DNA of 64,000 nucleotides from JAIESQ01 sp964495375 (GTDB lineage Bacteria > Planctomycetota > Planctomycetia > Pirellulales > JAEUIK01), in the NCBI GenBank assembly GCA_964495375.1, contig CAZBWM010000033.1:3070-67069 (forward strand), in the 5' to 3' direction. The position numbers and the translations under genes are program-made. Every line of letters begins with the position of its first letter. The first letter of the stretch is position 1. Positions 42,442 to 52,500 of the stretch are shown piece after piece. The notes below the pieces were generated by a model. The model worked only from the letters and a program-made list of their open reading frames with translations, was not told the DNA's origin and ran no database searches.

Positions 42442-42732
42442 CTACGAATTGTCGGCCAGGCAACTTCGCAAGAACGTGGCGATCTGGCCGACGGTCAGAT
42501 CGGTCGCCCCCGAGTTGGCCAACTGCGCGGCGTGTTCGTGAAATGGAAGCGAGCGCCCGCAGAGCGCTTCGAGTTGTTCGCCCAAGAGCACGGCGTCGAT
42601 CGACGAAAAACCCAAGTCGCCGAAGAAGCGCGTGTCGGAACCGATTGGATCGGAGTAATGCCGCCCCTCGAAATCGCGGAGCAGGACCGCCAATTGATCG
42701 ACAATTTCGGCTGTGGTCGACGAGGCGTTCAT
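42442..42732 (-). CDS. Free-standing acyl carrier protein of the megasynthase operon
   Basis: A 96-residue ACP. The phosphopantetheine site is in DLGFSSIDAVLLGEQLE, with Ser44 in the position of the DSL serine (here SSI). The N-terminal helix (TTAEIVDQLAVLLRDFE) and C-terminal helix (LTVGQIATFLRS) are normal. ATG 42732 overlaps the stop of the upstream PKS gene (42729-42732), so the protein is made in step with it. It probably carries the growing chain or a starter between the two large proteins. Confidence 0.85.
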   Translation of the reverse strand: MNASSTTAEIVDQLAVLLRDFEGRHYSDPIGSDTRFFGDLGFSSIDAVLLGEQLEALCGRSLPFHEHAAQLANSGATDLTVGQIATFLRSCLADNS

Positions 42733-45700
42733 CGAGACTGGGTCTCTCCGCACCAGGTGGCGACGACGAACAACCCGTCGCGGGCAGTCGATACTTTGAG
42801 CAGTTCACCCGGTGCGAGCGACGTGCTCAGCGTGACTGGCGCGGCGACAAGCACGGTGCCATCGGAATCGAGCGAACGAATTTCAATCGACAGGCCCTCG
42901 GCCGCGATGGGGCCGACGGCGCTGGCGACCGCTTGCCGGGCGGCGACGAGCCGGGCTTCGGCGCCGTCGAGCTTATGGAGCTTGGCCGCTTGCCGGGCGA
43001 GCTTACGCTCGGCGTCGCTCAACAGCCCAGCGGCATCGGGCGCGGCCTTTGGCAGAGCACCGCGCTTGTCGACGCGCACCAGGCCGACGCCTGCCGTGCC
43101 GGTGCTCGTGGCGAGCGCAGTGAACTCTCCAGCGGCCGTCGCCACGGCCACGCTGGGGAAGTCGTGCGGTCGGGCCGCGGCGCGCGGCGAGCAGCGGAAG
43201 CGGCCTTGCTCGTCGAGCGCGACCTCGACATCTGCCGTGTAGAGCCGCACGCCATGCATACGGCGCCAGAGAATGCGCACCGCTTCCTTCGCAGTGACGC
43301 GGGCGACGAACCAATCGGTTCGTTCGTCGCCGGGCGATTGTTGGTTGAATTGGCGCAGCTCATCGGGGCTCAGCGTCACCCGCGCGGCGGCGATTTGCAG
43401 CCCTGGCTGGTTCATATCGGGCGTGGGGGCGGCGCGCACCAACTGACGATCGGCCGATTCGCCGACGTCCTGACGATCGAAGACCGATCCGCCGGCGGCC
43501 GCCACGGTCTGTTCGCTGGCATCGGCCGCGGAGGTCCACGGGCGCCACGGCTGGCTGATGAAGTACTGATCCTTGGGGCCGTTGAAGTTCACCTCGCCAA
43601 ACGGGAGATAGAACCGCCAGCACTTGAGGTGATGCAGCCGGCACCAAACGCGGCCGTCGACGGTGCTGATCTCGCCGGACTGTGTGAACTGCCGCTGCGA
43701 GGCGCTGATGATCCAGGCTCGGGCCCGCATCGTGGTGTGCTCGGGAGGTCGCGGCCCGTACAGTTCGATCCGCTCCATCGCGCAGGGCAACAGGATGCGG
43801 CCGTTTTGATCGGGCTGCGCGACGTGCCACGAAGCGGCGGGATGCAGGCCGATGTCGATCGTGACCGGGTCGAGCAGGAAGTTGGGATCGGGATCGCTGG
43901 TGAACAACCCGCGGCGCGGCTGCACCTGGATCGTGGCTTCGATTCCTTGATCGTCGATCAGGTCGAGCGACACGATGCCTTGGAACAATGGACCATGGAA
44001 CAAACTCTTGTAAGCATCGGCCACGGTGACTTTGCACGGCACGGCCTGATCCGATACGGCCCGGCGGGCTGGCGGGGCCGGCAAGTAGTCGTCGGCCAGC
44101 ACCACGGTGCCGACGGCCGCCAATTGCTGTGGCTCGTTGCGTGGCGAGCTGGCGGTCCCCAAGTCGCGAACTTCCACGCGGATATGAATCTCAGGCGAGG
44201 CGTTGCCAGTGCCGGATGCCGACTTTTTACCAGCGGTGGCCGGCTGCACCTTCGCCCGCATTTCGACCGTGCCGGGTTCGTCCTCGATCGCCAACCAGCG
44301 CATCAGCACGATGTCGCCAATTGCGCGGGCGACCTTGCCGGGGAACAACTGCGTGGCGGTTTCGGCCATCATTTCGAGGATGAAAGTCATCGGCATCACG
44401 GGCAGGCCGCGCTGCTCGGGATCGACCTTGCTAACGTCGCGCCCGCCAACGGTGTGCTCGTCGGCATAGTGATCTTCGGCGAGGTCCAAACGGCGGCGCG
44501 CGACGAGCTGTTGGCCCGGCACGTGCTCGACGATCTCACCCAACAAGCGGAACTTGGGTTCAGCAATTGGGCTAGCTGGCGGAGCAGCCGGCGCAGGTGG
44601 GATTGTCGTCAGGCGATTGACGGGCTGCGGCAACGCGGCCGGGTGCACGGGCGCTACTGCGTGCACTGGCGCCACGGGCGCGGTTGCGAATGTGCGTGGC
44701 GAAGTCGCCGGTGCGGCAGGTCGCGGAGGCGTCGTCGATCTGGCCGGAACCGCTGGTGCCGCGCCTCGCCGCGGGTGCGCCAGAAACTGCTCGATCACGT
44801 GCTGCTGATCGTCGAGCCAACGCTCCATCACCTGGAAATGCCGCGCGACCACCGCCGATCGGTTGTCGAGTGCCGGCGAGGTGGGGGCCACCTGCGGCGC
44901 AATGGCGCGCGGTTGCGGCACGACCGGCGCACCGATCTCGACCGGCCGCGGCGCTGGGGTGGCGGCAAAGGTTGGCGCGGGCGCCGCTGGCGCGGAGGTC
45001 GGTGTGGTAGCCACCGGCGCCTGCCTGTTGGGCGCGGCGACCGCAGCAGATGGCATGGCAGTCGGAGCCGGCATCACGAGGGGCACGTGAGCCGGCGCGT
45101 GGTCCCAATTGATGGTCTGCACGTTACGCTCGCTGAACAGAGGATCGAGCCGCAAGGGGACATGCTGCGCGGCCAACTGACCCAGCAAGTGCTGAAGCTG
45201 CGTCAGGCCATGGCGGCGCTGAACGCTGGCCGAGACGGCGAGGAACTGCTCGTTGCGCAGAATGTCGTGGACGAAGGCAGTAAGGTTGCCGCGCGGCCCG
45301 ACTTCGACGAACAGCCGCACACCGTCGGCGTGCATCGCGCGAATCATCTTGGGGAACGCGACCGGCATCGCCCAATGATTGAGTGCCAGCTCGCGGATCT
45401 CGGCGGGATCAGACGAAAACGGCGCTCCCGTACTGCACGAATAAACGGTGGTCCGCGGCGGATGAAAATCGATCGCGTCGAACATCCGCTTCAAGGGGCC
45501 CAAGTAGGGCCGGAACAATTCTGTGTGGTACGGCCGATTGAAGGGCAGCCGCTCATGCATCAGCTTGTTGGCGACCAGCTCGGGCTCGACCAGCGCGACG
45601 GCTGCCGAGGTGCCGACCAGCACGACCTGATGAGGGCAATTGTCCATGCCGATAAACAGCTCGGACGCCAACCGGGCATCGCCCGTGCGCGCCACCACGC

Positions 45701-46574
45701 CGTCGATGATCTGCGCGAGCTTCTCGCGCGAAGTGCCGATGGCCACGAGCGCGGCATCGGCACCGTCGGCCGCTTCCCCCTGTGCAGCAAACTCGCGGAG
45801 CATACCGCCGACCTGGTCGGTGTTTTGCGCCGTGTCAAAGCAGCCGGCGGTCGACAGCGCCGCCAATTCGCCGGCACTATGGCCGCCGATGACGTCGGGT
45901 TGCAGGCCGAATTCCGTCAACAAGCTGGCGATGGCCCAGTCGGCCGACAGCACGGCGCGAATGCCATCATCAATGCTGCGCAGTTGCTGTTCGGCGGCCT
46001 CGCGCACGCTGTCGTCGGGCAGAATCAGGAGGTCGGCCATCGACAGCTTCGCGCTATCGCTGGCTTCGTACTTCGCCATCGCACCGGCGCATTGCCGCAC
46101 GATGGGAAAACAGTCGGCGAGGTCTCCCAACATGTTGGGATACTGGGCCCCTTCGCCAGGAAAGAGCCACGCCACGCGCCCCGTGCGCCCCAAGGGTTGC
46201 GAGGCGTAGTAGATGCCGGCGCCGTCTTGAATCTGCACGCAATCGGCTTGCGCCAAACGATCGGCCGCGCGGGTGAGCCGCACGACCAACTCGTCGAGCG
46301 AGGCGGCCACGATCGCCAATCGGTCGGGCACCGCGTGGTTATTCGCAGCGTTCCGTTTGTTTGCGATGTCGAGCGAATAGGCCAGAGCGCTCAAACGCGT
46401 GGCCGGCTGCTGGCGACAGAACTCAGCCAAGCGGGCGGCACGGCGCTGCAGATCGGCGCGATCCGCACCTTCGAGAACGAACAGCTCGGTCGGCCAGGTC
46501 GCCGCCGGCGCATCGGAAGGTTCGACCAGTCGCGACACGTGATCGGCCCGCTGGGGAGTTTTGGTGAGGTGCAT
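42729..46574 (-). CDS. Megasynthase subunit 2: AT, dehydratase-like, degenerate PPTase-like domain
   Basis: A 1281-residue protein without a ketosynthase. The acyltransferase (residues ~100-420) has the nucleophile motif GHSAGELAAL near residue 232 and LFPGEGAQYPNML before it. A ~170-residue Pro/Ala linker follows. A hot-dog dehydratase-like region begins near 690 (YADEHTVGGRD, then GLPVMPMTFILEMMAETA), continuing to ~1000 with FHGPLFQGI. The C-terminal ~170 residues resemble a phosphopantetheinyl transferase, but the Asp-x-Glu and Lys-Glu motifs are replaced (GVGLVRVD; RLVAARQAVAS). ATG 46574 lies 13 bases after the stop of subunit 1; the frame is open to 46631. It probably processes intermediates of subunit 1. 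Confidence 0.85.
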   Translation of the reverse strand: MHLTKTPQRADHVSRLVEPSDAPAATWPTELFVLEGADRADLQRRAARLAEFCRQQPATRLSALAYSLDIANKRNAANNHAVPDRLAIVAASLDELVVRLTRAADRLAQADCVQIQDGAGIYYASQPLGRTGRVAWLFPGEGAQYPNMLGDLADCFPIVRQCAGAMAKYEASDSAKLSMADLLILPDDSVREAAEQQLRSIDDGIRAVLSADWAIASLLTEFGLQPDVIGGHSAGELAALSTAGCFDTAQNTDQVGGMLREFAAQGEAADGADAALVAIGTSREKLAQIIDGVVARTGDARLASELFIGMDNCPHQVVLVGTSAAVALVEPELVANKLMHERLPFNRPYHTELFRPYLGPLKRMFDAIDFHPPRTTVYSCSTGAPFSSDPAEIRELALNHWAMPVAFPKMIRAMHADGVRLFVEVGPRGNLTAFVHDILRNEQFLAVSASVQRRHGLTQLQHLLGQLAAQHVPLRLDPLFSERNVQTINWDHAPAHVPLVMPAPTAMPSAAVAAPNRQAPVATTPTSAPAAPAPTFAATPAPRPVEIGAPVVPQPRAIAPQVAPTSPALDNRSAVVARHFQVMERWLDDQQHVIEQFLAHPRRGAAPAVPARSTTPPRPAAPATSPRTFATAPVAPVHAVAPVHPAALPQPVNRLTTIPPAPAAPPASPIAEPKFRLLGEIVEHVPGQQLVARRRLDLAEDHYADEHTVGGRDVSKVDPEQRGLPVMPMTFILEMMAETATQLFPGKVARAIGDIVLMRWLAIEDEPGTVEMRAKVQPATAGKKSASGTGNASPEIHIRVEVRDLGTASSPRNEPQQLAAVGTVVLADDYLPAPPARRAVSDQAVPCKVTVADAYKSLFHGPLFQGIVSLDLIDDQGIEATIQVQPRRGLFTSDPDPNFLLDPVTIDIGLHPAASWHVAQPDQNGRILLPCAMERIELYGPRPPEHTTMRARAWIISASQRQFTQSGEISTVDGRVWCRLHHLKCWRFYLPFGEVNFNGPKDQYFISQPWRPWTSAADASEQTVAAAGGSVFDRQDVGESADRQLVRAAPTPDMNQPGLQIAAARVTLSPDELRQFNQQSPGDERTDWFVARVTAKEAVRILWRRMHGVRLYTADVEVALDEQGRFRCSPRAAARPHDFPSVAVATAAGEFTALATSTGTAGVGLVRVDKRGALPKAAPDAAGLLSDAERKLARQAAKLHKLDGAEARLVAARQAVASAVGPIAAEGLSIEIRSLDSDGTVLVAAPVTLSTSLAPGELLKVSTARDGLFVVATWCGETQSR

Positions 46575-46587
46575 CGGGCTAACTCGC

Positions 46588-49500
46588 TCAGCCCGTCGCT
46601 TCGACGGGGGCCACGAGTCGTTCGGCTCCACCGGCCACGACGATCTCGGCGGTCCCCTTGCGACCGAGCAACAGCTCGTCGATCAAGAAGGCCGGCCCGG
46701 TGGCAGGCGAAATCAACTTCAGGCCGCGGCGCGTGAGGTGCGGCTCGAGCTCGGCAACCATGCCGACTTCGGCCCACGGGCCCCAGGCGACCGAGAAGAC
46801 GCGAGCCGGCAATTGACGATCGAGCTGCACGGCCAGCTTGCTCAACACCTCGTTGGCGGCCGCGTAGTCCGACTGCCCGCGGTTGCCGTAGCGGCTGGCC
46901 AGCGACGCAAAGAAGACCAGGAACTTCAGCTCATCGAGCGGCAGGAGCCGGCAGAGCGCGAAGGCGCTGTCAACCTTGGTGCGGAAGACGCGATCGAACG
47001 ACTCGGGCGTTTTATCGCGCAACAGCTTGTCTTCGATTACGCCTGCGCCGTGCAGGACGCCGTCGAGATGGCCGTGCCGGGCACGAACGTCTGCGATCAA
47101 CCGCTCGAGGGCTTGCTCGTCGCGGACGTCGACCGAGTAGTATTCGGCCGTTGCGCCGGCGGCCCGCATGCTCGCCAGGTTGTCGCGTATCTCACGTTCT
47201 TGCAACAGACGCTGGTAGGCCTTCTCGACTTCGGCGGGGCGCGGCGGCTTGCCATTGCTGAGATGCTTGATGAGCGCGGCCTTCAACTCGCCCGGTTCCT
47301 TCAGGCCCACGGTGTGCGGCTCCTCTTCGGCCGGAGGCAGTGGCGAGCGACCGACCAAGATCAACGATGGGCGAAAGCGGCGGGCGAGCTCGATCGCGAT
47401 GGCAGCCGTGATGCCGCGAGCGCCACCGGTGACCAGGATCTTGGCTCCTTCGGTGAGGGGCGCCGGATCGACCGGCGAGGTGGCTTCCAGAGTTTCTTGA
47501 GCCAGTTGCCAGGTGATGCGGTTGCCGTCGAGGTAACCGATTTCGGCCGGGCCGCGGCGGTCACCCATTTCGGTAGTCAGGTGTTCGACGATCTGAGCGG
47601 GCGCGAGTGCGGGATCGACATCGACCACGCGCACCAGCACGCCGTTCCACTCTTGTGCGATGCACTTGGCCAGCCCGACGACGCCACCATTGCCGCCGAA
47701 GTATTCATCGGGCAGCGGATGAGCGGCCGGATCGGCAAAGCCCAGCCCACCCCCCAAGCCGGTTGCGGTCAGCAGCATCGGGTTGCCCCCTTTGTCGGCC
47801 AGGGCGCGAAAATTTGCTTCGAGCTGCCGGGCCATCAAGTAGAGCGATTTGGTTTCGGCGTAGGCGCGGTCGGCCGGCGCGGTCTCTGGAGAAGCCTCGG
47901 CCAGCGGTAGCAGGTGCACCAGCCCGGCGATTGGGCCGAGCTTCTTGCCGGCAAGCGTGAGCAGCTTCTCAACCGTGTCGGCGTCGGTCAGGTCTCCCTG
48001 AAGTACGCCGGCTTTGAAGGTTGCCGCGGCGCCGGCAGCTTGCTGGACGAGCGCCGACTTGATTTCCAGTTCCTGAAGTATGCGGGCCAGCCCCTTGGCG
48101 ATCCCGCGGCCATCGTCGGTGATGAGCACGGTGCCGGCCGGAGCGACCAACTCGGCATCGGCCGGCAGCGGAGCGTCGGTCAGTTGCACGATGGTGCGCT
48201 GCACCTCGAGCTCGGCGGCGGGAGTGCTGGTCGCAATCGTCGCGGCGATTTCCTCGTCCTCGGCATCGTTGTAATCGTCGGCAAGTTCGGCGTCAGCCCC
48301 GGCATCGTCGTCGGCCAGGGCCGTCTTGAGGTAGTCGATGATGCCGCCGAGCGTGCGAATGACCGTGAGCTTTTCCAGCACGATCTTCGATTCGAGATCG
48401 CTCGAGATGTTGGTGAGCGATTCGGCCAGGCCGCTGAGAATCTCCACGCGCTTGATCGAGTCGATGCCCAACTCGGCTTCGAGGTCGAGATCCAGGTCGA
48501 GCATGGCGATCGGGTAGCCGGTTCGCTTGCTGACCAGTTCGAGCAGGCGGTCGCGAATCTGATCGAAATCCAGCGAAGTCAGCGCGGCAGCAGTGACTTC
48601 GGTAGTCGCGGTCGGAGCTTCTGGTTGGGCGACGGGCGGCTGCGCGATCGCCGGTGCTTTAACGGGGGGCGCTGCGAGCGGCGCAACGCCAGGCGCGGCA
48701 ACCGGAGTTGGCACGATTTCGTGCGATGGGCTCTGCCAGTACGCCGCGCCGTTTTGCGAGGCCGGCGCTAGCGCGATGGGCGGAGCAGCGATTGCACTAG
48801 GAGCAGGCGGGGCTGCCGCAACGGGCGCTACCATTGCGGGCGCGGTCGTGATGGGCGCCATCGACGGTGCGATGGGTTCCACGGAGATTGCCGGCGTGCC
48901 GCCCTGCAAATACGCGAGCATCACGGAACGCTGCGATTCGAGGAAGCGTTCCATGAGATCTTGATAGCGAAGGACGACTTGCGTGGCGGCGTCGGCGGCA
49001 ACCGGGTTTACCGGCGCGGCGCTCGGCACCAGGTGCGATGTGGGAGCGCCATTCGCGTTCGGCGTGATTTGCGCAGGTGGGGTGTTGTAATGATTACCAT
49101 TCACCGGAGGTGCGACTGGCGTCGGCACAGGGGATGGCACGGTCGCTACAGGAGCTGGCGCGGGGGCCGACCAGAAGTGCCCGTTGCTGTGGCCATTGAC
49201 GTTACCGTTGCCGTTCATATGGGGAACCGCGTTGCCGTTTTGGCTCACAGGCGCGGCGGGCGCCGGGATCGCAGACTTCATTGAGAATCTCTCCGCATGC
49301 TTCAGTTCGGTTGCCCGGCCATGCCCAGGAGCATTGGCGATTGGTCCACCATCCTTGGGTTTCAGCCGCTGACCGAGCAGCGACGGCTCCGGGCCGTCGA
49401 TGGGTCGGCAACGTACGCCGTTGACCAGCCAGGTCATCGACGAGTGCGATATCTCGCCTGTCTGTCGCGACAGGCTTGCCAGATCGAATTCGTTTCTTAC

Positions 49501-52500
49501 GCGTCCGGCATACAACTCTTCAACACGCAAATCGACACCATGCACAAGCAACTGGCCGATCGTGTGGGCCAACTGCACGAGCCCGCTGCGGCCCCGCATA
49601 TCGGTCGCTAAGGCAACATGCGGTCGATCGCCCAAGATGTTACCGATCAAACCAGTCAGTACGTTGTGCGGACCGACCTCGACGAACGTGCGCGCTCCGG
49701 CCGCGTAGAGGGCCTCGATCTCGTCTTGGAAGCGAACTGGAGACGAAAGGTGCTTGGTGAGCTGCTCGACGATTTCGTTCGACGAACCTGTGTAGGCCTG
49801 ACCCGTCGTATTGGCGAACACCGTTTTGCGCGGCGTCGACCAGCTCTGCGCGGCCAGCACTTCACCGAGTGCCGTGGCCGCGTCGGCCACCAGCGGCGAG
49901 TGGAAGCCGCAAGCAACGGGGAGCCGCGCGGCCCGCAGTTTTTGCTGCTGGCAGCGCTCGACGAGGGCGTTCAGCGCGGCGTCAGTGCCGGCGACAACCG
50001 TTTGTTGCGGACTGTTCTCGTTGGCGATCCAAGCGTCGGCGAGCCCTTCGAGCAACTGCTCGGTGACGGTCGGCGCGGCGGCGACGGCCACCATGCCTCC
50101 GTTGCCATTGGCGGCCGCGGCGGCAATCAGTTCGCCGCGCCGCAATGCGATGTTGTACAGCGACGCCGAATCAATCGCGTCGGCGGACGTGAGCGCGACA
50201 TATTCACCGAAGCTGTGGCCGGCCGCGAAATCGGCCTTCAATCCCAATCGCCGTAACACTCGCAGCATGGCCAGGCTGGCCGCGGCAATCGCCGGCTGGG
50301 CGACCGTGGCATCTGCCAGAGCTCGCTCGTTCGCGGTGCGCTGCGTGTCGTCGAATGCGGATGGCGGATAGAGGTACGAACCGAGTGGCCGGGGCAACTT
50401 GCCGGCGAGCAAGGCTTCCGCGCGATCGAGTTCCTCGCGGGCCTCGGCAAATGCCATTGCCACGTCGCCGAGCATATTGGCGTATTGCGAACCTTGACCT
50501 GGGAAAACCAGCGCGATCTGCCCGGCGGTGTCGGCCGGTTGCTCGGCAAAGTAGCAGCCGCGCGGATCGCGATAGGTCGCCTCTTTCCCTTGCAGGACGT
50601 TTTCAATCGTGGAGAGCTTCGCCTGCAGATCGTCGAGCGAAGTGGCCACGATGGCCACGACCGGCAGATCGGCACGCTGGGGATTGCTGTGCCAGATAGC
50701 GGCGGCCAGCTCGTGCAAAGCGGGCTTCGCGCCGGCAGCCAAGGCTTGCTGACACTCGCGAATCGCGGCGGTCAACTCCTCGCGATTGCGACGCCGGAAG
50801 ACGACCAGTTCGGCGGGCCAATGTTCGCTGGCCAATGGCTGCTCGCGGAGGTAATCGCCGCGATACTCTTCCAACACCACGTGGAAATTCGTGCCGCCGA
50901 AACCGAACGCGCTGACTCCTGCCCGACGCGGTTCATCGTCAGCTTGAATCCAGGGGCGAGGCTCGGTGTTGAGGTAAAGCGGGCTGTCGGCAAACTGCAC
51001 AGCCGAGTTTGGCGTTTCGACCAACGTCGGCGGTAGCACTTTGCGATCGAGTGACAGTATCCCCTTGATCATGCCGGCCAGACCTGCGGCGCACTTGGCG
51101 TGACCGATGAGCGACTTGACCGAGCCCACGGCGCACGACCGCGGCGCGGCCCCGGCGGCCAACAGCACCGACGCCATGCTTTCGGCTTCGGTGCGATCGC
51201 CCACGACGGTGCCGGTGCCGTGTGCTTCGATAAGCCGGACGGTGGCCGGCGCAATCTGCGCTTGTGCGTATGCACGAGCCAAAGCGCGCTTCTGGCCCGT
51301 GGCGTTGGGAGCTGTTAGCCCTTTCTCTTTACCGTCGCTCGACGAGCCGATACCCTTGATCACGGCGTAAATGCGGTCACCATCGCGCTGAGCGTCGGCC
51401 AGCCGCTTGAGCACCAACACGCCGATCCCTTCGCTGAGCACGATGCCATCGGCCTCGGCGTCGAACGGTCGGCTGCGCCCTTTACGCGAGAGGGCATAGG
51501 TCTTGCTGAACGCCATGTAGGCGAACGGGGTTTGAACGGTGTCGGCCCCCATCGCGATGGCCATGTCGCTCGTGCCGATTGTCAACTCGCGGACAGCCGC
51601 TTGCAGTGCCGCCAGCGAGCTGGCACAGGCGGCGTCGATGGCGTAGTTTGGCCCGCCGAGATTGAAGCGATTCGCCACGCGGCCGACTGCCACGTTGAAC
51701 AAGAAGCCGGGGAACGAGTCTTCAGTCCATTCCGGCAGCACCTCGTCGCAGCTTGCCAGCACGGCGTCGGACGAAACGGGCGCGTCGGGCACATTGTCGA
51801 TCAATCGCATGCAGGTGCGGAAGCCATAGGCCGTGGCCATTGGGCTGCCCCCGCCACCGATGCCGACCACGGCCGCCGTGCGGTCTCGATTGAACGGGCG
51901 CCGATCGTAACCGGCGTCGGTCAATGCGTGTCTCACCGCTTCGAGCAATAACAACTGCAACGGCTCGATCGACTTCATACTGGCCGGCGTAATGCCGTAG
52001 CGCAGTGGATCGAAATTGATATCGCTGAGGAAGCCACCCCACTTGGAGACGATCTTGTCCTTGGCCAGCGGGTCGGCGTCGTAGTACAGCTCCCAGTCCC
52101 AATGCGTGGCCGGAATCTCGCGGACTTCCACCTTCTTCGCGAGAATGTTCTCCCAATAGGCGTTCAGGCTCGTCGCCCCCGGGTAAAAGCACGACATGCC
52201 GATCACGGCGATGTCGCACGGTGCCTCGGCCGCGGGCTGCTCGGCGAGCTCGAGTTCGAGTTCTGTGAGCAACTGGTTGGAGCCTTCACAGACACTCGTG
52301 TGCAATTGCGCGACGTCCACTGCCTTCTGAGTGGCAGGCGTGGCATGGCCGTTTTGCTTGCCGTTGGCTGCCACGGCGGCGCTCGTCGCATGGTACGCAC
52401 CGCAGATCGAGACGCCGACGCGCACGCCACGATCGGCCAGGCTACTGGCGACAACCGTCGCCATGGCCGCGGAAACGGCATCGTGAATGCCGCCAGACAG

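Noticed and set aside
42354..46736. A 1460-codon plus-strand frame opposite megasynthase subunit 2
   Set aside because: Arg/Gly/His-rich translation with no domain, lying antisense to AT/DH domains with intact motifs; a GC-content shadow.
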